A DNA stretch of 64,000 nt. It comes from Bacteroidales bacterium. Its GTDB lineage: Bacteria; Bacteroidota; Bacteroidia; Bacteroidales; UBA932. Shown in pieces: positions 15,981 to 23,588 of this stretch. Within the stretch, counting starts at the first letter, position 1. Each line of letters opens with the position of its first letter. The notes beneath the pieces are model-generated. The model saw nothing but the letters and a program-made list of their open reading frames with translations. It did not search any database and had not been told where the DNA came from. Where the stretch lies: NCBI GenBank assembly GCA_016286385.1, contig JAEESO010000006.1, positions 34,659 through 98,658 of the forward strand, in the 5' to 3' direction. A program made the translations under genes and the position numbers.

Positions 15981-16838
15981 ATGGCAATAATAGAAGTTAA
16001 GAACGTAACCAAGACCTTCGGGGAAAAAGTGGCACTGGACAATGTGTCGCTGGAAATCCCGGAGGGCAAGATCTTTGGCCTCCTTGGGCCAAACGGAGCG
16101 GGTAAAAGTACCCTCATCCGTATCATAAACCGTATAACCATTGCCTCTGAGGGCCAGATCCTCTTCCAGGGACATCCCATTACAGAGGCCGATGTAGCAC
16201 GCATAGGCTACCTCCCGGAGGAGCGCGGCCTTTACCGCAAGATGAAGGTGGGCGACCAGGCAATGTATCTTGCCCAGCTCAAGGGGATGAGTGCCCGTGA
16301 TGCCGCCGTTGAACTTAAGAAATGGTTCGTGCGCTTTGACATAGCAGACTGGTGGGGGAAGAAGGTTGAGGAACTCTCCAAGGGTATGGCCCAGAAGGTT
16401 CAGTTCATTACCACAGTGGTCCATAAGCCCAGCCTGATGATCCTTGACGAGCCTTTTTCAGGCTTCGATCCCGTTAACGTGGACCTTATCCGCAAGGAAA
16501 TCCTGAGGCTCAAGGACGAGGGCGCAACCATCATCCTCTCCACCCACAACATGGAGTCCGTAGAGGAACTCTGTGAGAACATTGCCCTCATCAACCATGG
16601 CAAGCTGGTTGTTACCGGCGGCACGGATGAAATCCGCCGTCAACATGGTGAGGACAACGTTGAGATTGAGTTTACGGATGACACCCTGGCTCGCCGTAAC
16701 ATTGTTGTAGCGCGTCCGGATGTAAATGCCAAGCTAACGGAGCTTATCGGCCAGGGAGTAACCATCAACTCCTTCAAGGAGGTTATCCCCCGCATGAACG
16801 ACATATTTATCAAACTGGTTAAAGGAGAGGAGGAATAG
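15981..16838 (+). CDS. ABC transporter ATP-binding protein (NatA-like, DUF4162 C terminus)
   Basis: 285 residues with Walker A GPNGAGKST, Q-loop region, signature LSKGMAQKVQ, Walker B LMILDEPFSGFD and the H-loop STHNM. The C-terminal 80 residues are a DUF4162-type extension, usual for exporter ATPases paired with ABC-2 permeases. The start lies 3 nt after holA and its permease follows after 3 nt. The substrate is unknown; Na+, drug or lipid-related export are all possible. Confidence 0.92.
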   Translation: MAIIEVKNVTKTFGEKVALDNVSLEIPEGKIFGLLGPNGAGKSTLIRIINRITIASEGQILFQGHPITEADVARIGYLPEERGLYRKMKVGDQAMYLAQLKGMSARDAAVELKKWFVRFDIADWWGKKVEELSKGMAQKVQFITTVVHKPSLMILDEPFSGFDPVNVDLIRKEILRLKDEGATIILSTHNMESVEELCENIALINHGKLVVTGGTDEIRRQHGEDNVEIEFTDDTLARRNIVVARPDVNAKLTELIGQGVTINSFKEVIPRMNDIFIKLVKGEEE

Positions 16839-16841
16839 GCC

Positions 16842-18251
16842 ATGATGAATTTCAAGAAATTAGGCATAATCATAGAGAGGGAATATCTGAACAAGGTTAA
16901 GAAGAAGAGTTTCCTCCTTATCACTTTCCTTGCTCCTATCCTTTTTGCAGGCATCTGCATCCTTCCTACCGTCATCATGATGGGCACCAAGGAAGAGGCC
17001 AAGAAGGTGGGCGTGATAGACCGCAGCGGCATTGTGCTCCCTTACCTGGAAGACAACGATGTCACGCATTACATAGACCTTGGCCCGGATGCTGTTGCAG
17101 ATAGCCTGAAAGCAAATCTCAAGGCTGCAGGCGTGGACGTGCTCCTCAACATTTCTGAACTTGACCTTGAGAGCCGCAGTGTAAAGGCCGATTGCTATAG
17201 TGAGAAGCCCCTTGGCATGGATACGGGCTCAATGATTGAGGACCGTATAAATGATGCCGTGGAGGCCTACCGCATAGAGCAGAGCGGCGTGGAGAACCTG
17301 GAAGAGATCATGGCGGGCGTGAAGTCCAATGTGAAGCTGCGCAGCTACACAATTGATGAATCCGGTAAGGAAACCATCTCTGAATCCGGCATCTACATGG
17401 CCTTGAGCATGATTCTGGGAATGGCCATCTATATGTTCATCGCCCTGTTCTCAGGTATGGTGATGAGCTCCGTCATTGAGGAAAAGAGTTCCCGTGTGGT
17501 GGAGGTCCTGGTATCATCCGTGAAGGCAAGCGAACTCCTTTTTGGCAAGATCATTGGCGTTGCCCTTGTTGCCATAACCCAGTTCCTCCTCTGGATTCTT
17601 CTTACAGGAATGCTCCTTGGCGTTGCCATGGGAATAATGGGGAAGGATAAGATCATGGGCCTTATGAGTGACGATCCAACCACTGAGATGGTCCAGCAGA
17701 TGTCTCCTGATGTGAATCTGCCCGGCCAGATCACTCTTGAAGACTCCCTGAAGGCCGTTACGGACACCACCGCCACCACAGCCGGAGAACCTTCCGGAAT
17801 GGAGGTTATCATGAGCACCATCGGCAATATCAATCTTGCGGAGATTGGAATTGCGTTCCTGTTCTTCTTCATCTTCGGATACCTCCTGTATGCGTCCCTC
17901 TTTGCCGCAATCGGCAGTGCCGTGGAGAACGAAGGAGACAGCTCACAGCTGCAACTTCCCATCACCATCCCGCTGATGCTTGGCTTCTTTGTGGCCCTGT
18001 ATGCCTTCAAGGCCCCGGACAGCCAGCTGGTGTTCTGGTTCTCCATGATTCCTTTCACCAGCCCCATAGTGATGCTTGCACGTATTCCTTTCAGCGTGCC
18101 CATGTGGCAGCTTGTGCTAAGCATTGTACTGCTCATTGCCACCTTCGTGGCGTGCGCATGGGCGTCGGCCAAAATCTATAAGGTGGGTATCCTTATGTAT
18201 GGCAAGAAATCTACTTTCAAAGACCTTTGGAAATGGTTAAAAATGAAATAG
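16842..18251 (+). CDS. ABC-2 family transporter permease (NatB-like)
   Basis: 469 residues. One N-terminal transmembrane helix (about 20-42) is followed by an extracytoplasmic domain of about 150 residues, then five or more helices in the C-terminal half (GMAIYMFIALFSGMVMSSVI onward, including the EEKSSRVVEVLVSSV loop that is characteristic of NatB/ABC2_membrane_3 permeases). It partners the ATPase just upstream. The end overlaps the following lipoprotein gene by 19 nt. Confidence 0.9.
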   Translation: MMNFKKLGIIIEREYLNKVKKKSFLLITFLAPILFAGICILPTVIMMGTKEEAKKVGVIDRSGIVLPYLEDNDVTHYIDLGPDAVADSLKANLKAAGVDVLLNISELDLESRSVKADCYSEKPLGMDTGSMIEDRINDAVEAYRIEQSGVENLEEIMAGVKSNVKLRSYTIDESGKETISESGIYMALSMILGMAIYMFIALFSGMVMSSVIEEKSSRVVEVLVSSVKASELLFGKIIGVALVAITQFLLWILLTGMLLGVAMGIMGKDKIMGLMSDDPTTEMVQQMSPDVNLPGQITLEDSLKAVTDTTATTAGEPSGMEVIMSTIGNINLAEIGIAFLFFFIFGYLLYASLFAAIGSAVENEGDSSQLQLPITIPLMLGFFVALYAFKAPDSQLVFWFSMIPFTSPIVMLARIPFSVPMWQLVLSIVLLIATFVACAWASAKIYKVGILMYGKKSTFKDLWKWLKMK

Positions 18252-19072
18252 TTCTGATCGCAGCCGTAGCAGTCATTGCTACGGCTTGCGCTCCTAAGGT
18301 GGAGTACCGCCTTGTGCCCATGGACGGCCACAGGGCTGCCGCCCAGCCAGTAACGCTGGAAAACCAGTCCACAGCGCTTGGCTCGTTTGAGGATGACATC
18401 TATCTCACTCCTTCCGGCGTCCGCTATGACGAGGACAGCCCGGTGGCAGAGGTTGCGGAGGTCCTCATGGAGGCCCAGAGGCGTCTGGCACCGCTCAAGA
18501 CTGTTATCGGCCATAGTGCAGGGGAGTATCAGAACCTTAGGACAGACCCGGATCTTCCTCTTGGAAACCTCTTTGCCGATGCCCTGAGGGCCTACGGCAC
18601 TGAGCTTTTCAAGGTGCCCATGGACTTTGCCGTCACAAACTTCGGCGGCATCCGCGTACCCATGCCCAAGGGAGCCATCACCATGGAGGACATTTCTTCC
18701 ATGTTCCCTTTCAAGAACTATGTCTGCTATGTGAAGATGAAGGGATCGGCCCTTACTGAACTCTTTGAGCAGCTGTCTGCAACAAAGGCCTTCCAGGCTA
18801 CTTCAGGCGCCACAATCCGCGTCAAGGACCATAAACTTGTGAGCGCCCTTGTTGGCGGTGACCCCATTGACCCGGAGCGCATCTACAACGTCACCACCAT
18901 AGATTTCCTTCTGGACGGCGGTGACAAACTGAATATCGGCGCCCTGGCAGAGGACGTAACCCTTTCCACCGTGCTTCTGAAAGAAGTAATGCTTTGGTAC
19001 GTGAAGGGCATGGAGGCCAGGGGAGAGGTTATTGAAGCCAAGGCCGATGGCCGCGTAATAATGGAGGACTAG
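18233..19072 (+). CDS. Lipoprotein with 5'-nucleotidase C-terminal domain
   Basis: About 279 residues from the ATG at 18233; a TTG at 18227 would add two residues. A short signal peptide ends in the lipobox ATAC. The rest matches the 5'-nucleotidase C-terminal (substrate-specificity) domain: an early GHSAGEY, the GNLFADALRAYG helix, VTNFGGIRVPMPKG, EDISSMFPFKNYV and DFLLDGGDKLN. It has no metallophosphatase half; that is supplied by the next gene, 4 nt downstream. Together they should form a split UshA-like nucleotidase on the outer membrane or in the periplasm. Confidence 0.88.
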   Translation: MVKNEIVLIAAVAVIATACAPKVEYRLVPMDGHRAAAQPVTLENQSTALGSFEDDIYLTPSGVRYDEDSPVAEVAEVLMEAQRRLAPLKTVIGHSAGEYQNLRTDPDLPLGNLFADALRAYGTELFKVPMDFAVTNFGGIRVPMPKGAITMEDISSMFPFKNYVCYVKMKGSALTELFEQLSATKAFQATSGATIRVKDHKLVSALVGGDPIDPERIYNVTTIDFLLDGGDKLNIGALAEDVTLSTVLLKEVMLWYVKGMEARGEVIEAKADGRVIMED

Positions 19073-19076
19073 GAGT

Positions 19077-19898
19077 ATGAAAAAGATAGTTTTTGTATTT
19101 GCTTTTGCTGCTCTTCTGGTAGCCTGTAACCGTGGCCCGGTGCTCACAATACTTCACGTAAACGACACCCACAGTCATCTGGAGCCTGAGCGCACCGGTG
19201 AATTTGCCGGCATGGGCGGCGCCCTGGAGCGTGCAGCGTACATTGATTCCGTCCGTAAGGCCGATGGCCCGGAGAATGTCCTTCTTCTCCATGCCGGAGA
19301 TTTCAGCCAAGGGTCGTCCTATTTCAGTGAGTTTGGCGGAACGGTTGAGGTGGAGATTCTGAATGAACTTAAATACGATGCAGTCACCCTGGGCAACCAT
19401 GAGTTTGACAACGGCATAGAGGCCCTTGGAGAGCGTCTTTCAAGCCTTGAGGTTCCTGTGGTTGTTTGTAACTATGACTTCTCTCCCTTTGAGATGGGAA
19501 AGTACGTGAAGCCCTGCGTGGTCATTGAGAAAGCCGGCCGCCGCATTGGTATTATCGGCGTCCTGTGCAGCCTTAAGGACATGCTGGCGGGTGATATTGC
19601 CAACCGTATCCCGGAGTTTGACATGATCCCCACGGTCCAGAAGTATGCCGATGAACTGCGTCCCCACTGTGACCTTGTCATTGCCCTTACGCATATCGGC
19701 TACACGGAGCACAACCCCGGTGATATCACTGATCCCCAGCTTGTTGCCGCTACCCGTGGAATAGACCTTGTGGTGGGCGGTCATTCCCACACCTTCCTTG
19801 ACAAGCCGGAGTACGTGAAGAACCTTGACGGCAAGAAGGTCCCCATTGTCCAAACCGGCTGGATGGGCGTGAATATGGGCGAGATCCATATCCGCTAG
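19077..19898 (+). CDS. Lipoprotein metallophosphatase (5'-nucleotidase N-terminal domain)
   Basis: 273 residues with signal peptide and lipobox LVAC. The calcineurin-like dinuclear metal motifs are in order: LHVNDTHSH, LLHAGDFSQG, LGNHEFDNG, ALTHIGY and VVGGHSHTF. This is the catalytic half of UshA/5'-nucleotidases, which dephosphorylate extracellular nucleotides for uptake. It lacks the C-terminal substrate domain, which is encoded separately just upstream. Confidence 0.9.
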   Translation: MKKIVFVFAFAALLVACNRGPVLTILHVNDTHSHLEPERTGEFAGMGGALERAAYIDSVRKADGPENVLLLHAGDFSQGSSYFSEFGGTVEVEILNELKYDAVTLGNHEFDNGIEALGERLSSLEVPVVVCNYDFSPFEMGKYVKPCVVIEKAGRRIGIIGVLCSLKDMLAGDIANRIPEFDMIPTVQKYADELRPHCDLVIALTHIGYTEHNPGDITDPQLVAATRGIDLVVGGHSHTFLDKPEYVKNLDGKKVPIVQTGWMGVNMGEIHIR

Positions 19899-19949
19899 TT
19901 GTCATCCCCGGTCTTTTAAATAACACTTGGAAAAACAAGAATTATAAGC

Positions 19950-19957
19950 TATATTTG
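19950..19957 (+). promoter_or_regulatory. Predicted promoter of the hipB-like gene
   Basis: -7 box TATATTTG at 19950-19957, with a TTG about 20 bp upstream (near 19928) as a candidate -33 element. It marks the start of the accessory region. Confidence 0.55.
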
Positions 19958-19984
19958 CAAACAACTTATAAAATTCCAATTGTT

Positions 19985-20332
19985 ATGGATGACATAAAAT
20001 GGATGACCGACAGCGCAATCCTAGATAAGATTGGAGAACATATTAAAGAGTGGAGGCTTGAGATGAATTTCTCTCAAGTTCATTTGGCGAATAAAACCCA
20101 ATTGAGCATAGCAACCATTTATCAGATAGAAAGCGGTAAAGGAACATCTCTTCAGAACCTGATTAAAGTCCTTCGCATTCTTGACCGTCTGGATGCCCTC
20201 TCCCAGTTCCTTCAGGAGAAGGAAATATCACCTCTGGAATTTCAAAAGCTGGAATCCGGAATTAAGCACCGTAAACGCGCATCAAAATCCAAGAGCAATG
20301 ATTCAGACAATAACGGTACTCCTTTATGGTAG
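19985..20332 (+). CDS. XRE-family helix-turn-helix protein, HipB-like antitoxin
   Basis: 115 residues from the ATG at 19985. A Cro/C1-type helix-turn-helix covers about 10-70 (QVHLANKTQLSIATIYQIES), followed by a basic, serine-rich tail (KHRKRASKSKSNDSDNN). Its 3' end overlaps a HipA N-terminal coding fragment by 35 nt, the usual hipB-hipA arrangement. As no kinase part follows, it is now an orphan regulator or the remains of a toxin-antitoxin module. Confidence 0.75.
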   Translation: MDDIKWMTDSAILDKIGEHIKEWRLEMNFSQVHLANKTQLSIATIYQIESGKGTSLQNLIKVLRILDRLDALSQFLQEKEISPLEFQKLESGIKHRKRASKSKSNDSDNNGTPLW

Positions 20333-20567
20333 GCCAATCGGGGCACTGAGGCTGCTAGAAAACGGATACTGCGACTTTGAATACACCGATGCTTTCCGGG
20401 CAAGCGGACTTCAGCCGTCTCCGCTTATGATGCCAACCAACGGAAGGCGGGTTTACAGTTTTCCTAACCTTAGTCGTGACACATTCAATGGTCTTCCAGG
20501 AATGGGAATAATCAAACAAAAAAGAGAACCGCTATTCCCATCAAAGATTTATCCTGTTAGCTCATAG
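20298..20567 (+). pseudogene. Truncated HipA: N-terminal subdomain only (HipS-like size)
   Basis: 89 residues. TVLLYGRPIGALRLLENGY through SLSRDTFNGLPG-type sequence (here PNLSRDTFNGLPG) matches the couple_hipA N-terminal subdomain of HipA kinases. Homology stops right after the FNGLPG motif, where intact HipA continues into its kinase domain; the last 20 residues (MGIIKQKREPLFPSK...) do not fit and the next gene begins 10 nt later. It is either a degraded hipA or a stand-alone HipS-like protein lacking HipT. The deletion reading is favoured because the break is abrupt. Confidence 0.65.
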
Positions 20568-20577
20568 CAAGAGGGAT

Positions 20578-20913
20578 ATGGACAAAAAGGAAATACTTGA
20601 GGTATATGGAGAGGATGCTCTCCGTGTAAACCATTATGGCAAGGTGTACCGGGATCTTCGCAAGAGGGTTAACCGTGCCGATGTAGCCGTAAGGGGGCTG
20701 CTCCATAATCTTGACCGCATTGCAGAGCTGGAGGAGTACCTTGATTCAGGGGAGTGGCTCAAAGATTTTGAGGCCGATGAAAGAGGTGAGTTCTCACCTG
20801 TGATTTGCCGGGATGCTATGACGGAAGATGCTGTGTATGAGTTACTTGAGGATGTGGGAGAGCTACGGAAAAAGATGTCCAGATTTGTGAGGGCTACAAA
20901 ACCTAAGAAGTGA
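20578..20913 (+). CDS. DUF4298-like small protein
   Basis: 111 residues, highly charged and probably all helical, with a KVYRDLRKRVNRADVAVRG segment and an LEEYLDSGEWLKDFEADERG segment that resemble the DUF4298 family of small Bacteroidetes/Firmicutes proteins of unknown function. No signal peptide. It follows the hipA fragment by 10 nt and is followed by a terminator-like hairpin at 20931-20958. Confidence 0.6.
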   Translation: MDKKEILEVYGEDALRVNHYGKVYRDLRKRVNRADVAVRGLLHNLDRIAELEEYLDSGEWLKDFEADERGEFSPVICRDAMTEDAVYELLEDVGELRKKMSRFVRATKPKK

Positions 20914-20930
20914 TTTTGTTTAGATATTGT

Positions 20931-20958
20931 ATCCGGGAAGAAATTTTCCGGATTTTTC
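20931..20958 (+). terminator. Intrinsic terminator after the DUF4298 gene
   Basis: ATCCGG (20931-20936) pairs with CCGGAT (20948-20953), followed by TTTTTC. Confidence 0.7.
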
Positions 20959-21075
20959 TTTGCTTTTCCTTTAGGAAATTGTTATCTTCGCGACTTGGAA
21001 AGTTAGAGATGCGTCACTTATCTTTTTTTATAGACCAACTTGTATCCCAAAGCTGCACACTAAGGGATAGGGCTT

Positions 21076-21182
21076 GGTGCGTCATTCCCGATGCTTTCCC
21101 CGTCATGCCCGACCTGATCGGGAATCTCGTTTCCGTCATGACCGACGCTTTCCACGTCATGCCCGACTCCGATCGGGCATCT
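21076..21182. repeat. Two REP-like palindromic repeats (GTCATGCCCGAC type)
   Basis: Two related copies of ctttccncgtcatgcccgac followed by GATCGGG occur in tandem. The second forms a perfect stem ATGCCCGA (21159-21166) / TCGGGCAT (21173-21180). A third degenerate 'gtcatgaccgac' lies between them. They fill the gap between the DUF4298 terminator and the small peptide gene; no gene is visible in 20960-21217. Confidence 0.8.
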
Positions 21183-21217
21183 TCTGCCGATTATCAATCA
21201 ATTAAATCCATAAATCT

Positions 21218-21367
21218 ATGAACAAACAAAAACAAACTTATCTGTCTCCCGAGACAGAAACCCTCGTGGTAAGATTCGAGGGCAACATTCTACAAACTAT
21301 ATCAGGTGATTTGAATCCAAAGACTTGGACACCCGGCGAATCTAACTGGTTCGATGATGAAGACTAA
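21218..21367 (+). CDS. Short peptide gene preceding a lipoprotein (49 aa)
   Basis: ATG at 21218, stop TAA at 21365-21367. It encodes a 49-residue peptide with the sequence start MNKQKQTYLSPETETLVVRF, then EGN, a SGDLN segment and an acidic end (NWFDDED). Peptides of this type (K/Q-rich start, Y-x-x-PE-x-E-x-L-x-V-x-x-EG, then variable) are often found just upstream of secreted lipoproteins in Bacteroidales; their function is not known to me. A related remnant with the same RFEG motif lies upstream of the second lipoprotein (39445-39557), which supports it as a real gene. Its end lies 16 nt before the lipoprotein start. Confidence 0.7.
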   Translation: MNKQKQTYLSPETETLVVRFEGNILQTISGDLNPKTWTPGESNWFDDED

Positions 21368-21383
21368 AGTTTCACTCAAGAAA

Positions 21384-23588
21384 ATGAAGACAATGAAAAA
21401 GTATTCCATTATTTTGAGTGCTGTTTTATCAATTATCGCACTCGCATCATGCCAGAAAGAACAAGATATCAAAGAGCAGGATATTATTCAGGAAGAGGTC
21501 AAAGAGAACGTCCCGTCATCTATTCCTTTCACCCTTCGCGCTAACATCCCTTCTGTTGATACAAAGACAACCCTTAACACCAGCACCTGGGCTGTTAACT
21601 GGGAGAGCACGGATGTTATCTATGCTGTGACGACAGACAAAGCTTGGGGACAAGACTACGAAGATGATAACTCCGGAGAGACTATTGCTGTTTTTGCATA
21701 CGATTCAGAGAGCGGCACTTTCTCAACTGATAAAGCTATCTCCGATGGAGAACATACTTTCAATTTCCTCTACTCTGCCGGTAATCAGAAATCATATCAC
21801 AGAGGAGGAAGCACCACATTCCAGCTTGCGGGCACGCAGACCTTTGACGCTTCTGCTCCTACCGCAAGTCTGAAGCTCTACGATGCTCTTGCCGCTCAGG
21901 TCGTAGCAACGACTCCGACCTCTTTTGCCGACGTTGATATGTCCCATCTCTTCTCCCTCATGAAGGTAACGTTGAAGAACAAGACTGGTGATGCCGTAAA
22001 CATCACCAAGTTCGAGATTGAGATTCCTGATGAGAATCTTTATGGTATTTTCAATGTTAATTTTAATACGACTCCCTCAACAACGTATAATAGAAACGGC
22101 GGAGACAAGATTACCGTCAACATCTCTAATGGCACTGTAGCTGCCGACGGCACCCTGGATGTGTACTTCGTCATGGGCCCTGTTGCCGGCTATGCCGGTG
22201 AAGTGACCTTCACAGTAACCGACAGTGAAAGCAACACCTACACTAAGACAAACAATATTTCGGCTCCTGGTGTTACTTTCGCTGCTGGTACATACAACAC
22301 TGCATCTTATTCTCTTAAAACAGCAGATCCAGTTCAATGCGTTACCCTTGATTGGAACTATGCTGGTGGCACTTCGAGTGATCTTCTAGCTATCCCTGGT
22401 GTATCTGCAAATGGTCTTGGATCTGATTATGCTGATAGCCATGCACCTTATAGAGTTAAATTTGATAACACCGGAGATTATATTCAAGTGAGGACTGATG
22501 CTGCCATTTCAACTGTTTCTGTTGGATACAAGATGATAGGTGGTAATACTACTTCTAGTCTCACCTTTAAGGAATCTGCCAATGGATCTGACTGGAATGA
22601 TGTGCAAACTCTGAATATCTCCGGAAGTGCGAGCTCTACAGGAACATTGACCACGACCAATCCTTTCAATGAGGCATCACGCTTCGTACAGATATACTTT
22701 ACCAAAGGTTCTAATGTTGGTATTGGCGCTATCTCTATTACAAAACCGAATACCGATCCGGTTATCAATGTTACGTCTGATAACCCCATGGCTGTCAGTA
22801 ATGAGAATGATCTGTATGCCATCGAGTACTCAATAAGTAATCCGACTGGCGCTTCTATCAGCGCTTCCGCGGATGTTGCTTGGATTCACGATTTCAATTA
22901 CAGCGTTGATGGTGAAGTCTCCTTTGAGGTTGACGCACAGTCTCCAGGTGCGGCCGCCCGTGAAGGCGTCATCACTCTTAGCTATACTGGTGCTTCTGAC
23001 GTTGAGGTCACTGTGAATCAGGCCGCAGGCGCCTCAAGCGGTTCTGGCCCACAAACTCTTTTCCTTGAGTCATTTGGATCTAACAATAATAATGTTGTTA
23101 TTGCTTCTCATAGTGATTTTTCGGCAAGCCAGTCTATGTTTACCGATCCAGTTAATACAGTTGTGAGTCATTATTCTTCTGATGGAAAGGTTGGCAAAAA
23201 AACCACCAATCCGTCAGATGGTTATTCTGGTGCAAGTGGGAATAGTGCCATGTGGTATACTGGTACAAAAAACACTGATTTGACAATTAATTTGTTCACG
23301 GTAGATAAAATAAACATCTCTGATGCTTCTGCATTAAGTGTCTCATTTGGTTTGTATTACGCTAACGGAACGATTGGTACTACTAATACAGTCACTGCTT
23401 ATTATAAGATTGATAACGGAGAGGAACAGACACTTTCTTTCTCACAGCCAGCATCGACTGGATCGTGGGCTCTATGCACAGGAACAATTTCAGGTACTGG
23501 TTCTTCACTCAAAATTCGTTTTGAACAACATGTGACAGGAGGATATACCGCTCGAGTAGATGATATCAAAGTTGTTGGAACCAATTGA
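21384..23588 (+). CDS. Large secreted lipoprotein 1 (fimbrillin/BACON-like), ending at an in-frame TGA
   Basis: 734 residues from the ATG at 21384 (21354 and 21393 are alternatives). A signal peptide ends in the lipobox ALASC, then QKEQ. Residues about 50-330 resemble the fimbrillin-like domains of Bacteroidales adhesins (TKTTLNTSTWAVNWESTD; AGTYNTASYSL). A discoidin-like region follows, then a BACON-type domain (SADVAWIHDF...EGVITLSYTGASDVEVTVNQ), and a C-terminal beta domain that ends RVDDIKVVGTN. The stop is TGA at 23586-23588, and the same frame continues open for 386 codons into a nuclease. Probably surface-exposed; the ligand is unknown. Confidence 0.85.
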   Translation: MKTMKKYSIILSAVLSIIALASCQKEQDIKEQDIIQEEVKENVPSSIPFTLRANIPSVDTKTTLNTSTWAVNWESTDVIYAVTTDKAWGQDYEDDNSGETIAVFAYDSESGTFSTDKAISDGEHTFNFLYSAGNQKSYHRGGSTTFQLAGTQTFDASAPTASLKLYDALAAQVVATTPTSFADVDMSHLFSLMKVTLKNKTGDAVNITKFEIEIPDENLYGIFNVNFNTTPSTTYNRNGGDKITVNISNGTVAADGTLDVYFVMGPVAGYAGEVTFTVTDSESNTYTKTNNISAPGVTFAAGTYNTASYSLKTADPVQCVTLDWNYAGGTSSDLLAIPGVSANGLGSDYADSHAPYRVKFDNTGDYIQVRTDAAISTVSVGYKMIGGNTTSSLTFKESANGSDWNDVQTLNISGSASSTGTLTTTNPFNEASRFVQIYFTKGSNVGIGAISITKPNTDPVINVTSDNPMAVSNENDLYAIEYSISNPTGASISASADVAWIHDFNYSVDGEVSFEVDAQSPGAAAREGVITLSYTGASDVEVTVNQAAGASSGSGPQTLFLESFGSNNNNVVIASHSDFSASQSMFTDPVNTVVSHYSSDGKVGKKTTNPSDGYSGASGNSAMWYTGTKNTDLTINLFTVDKINISDASALSVSFGLYYANGTIGTTNTVTAYYKIDNGEEQTLSFSQPASTGSWALCTGTISGTGSSLKIRFEQHVTGGYTARVDDIKVVGTN

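Noticed and set aside
20298..20567. Complete HipBST toxin-antitoxin system
   Set aside because: No kinase (HipT) coding sequence follows; the next gene is DUF4298-like.
23586..23588. Recoding of TGA as a general sense codon in this organism
   Set aside because: Many genes in the window use TGA as their normal stop, including ATGA overlaps in tight operons.
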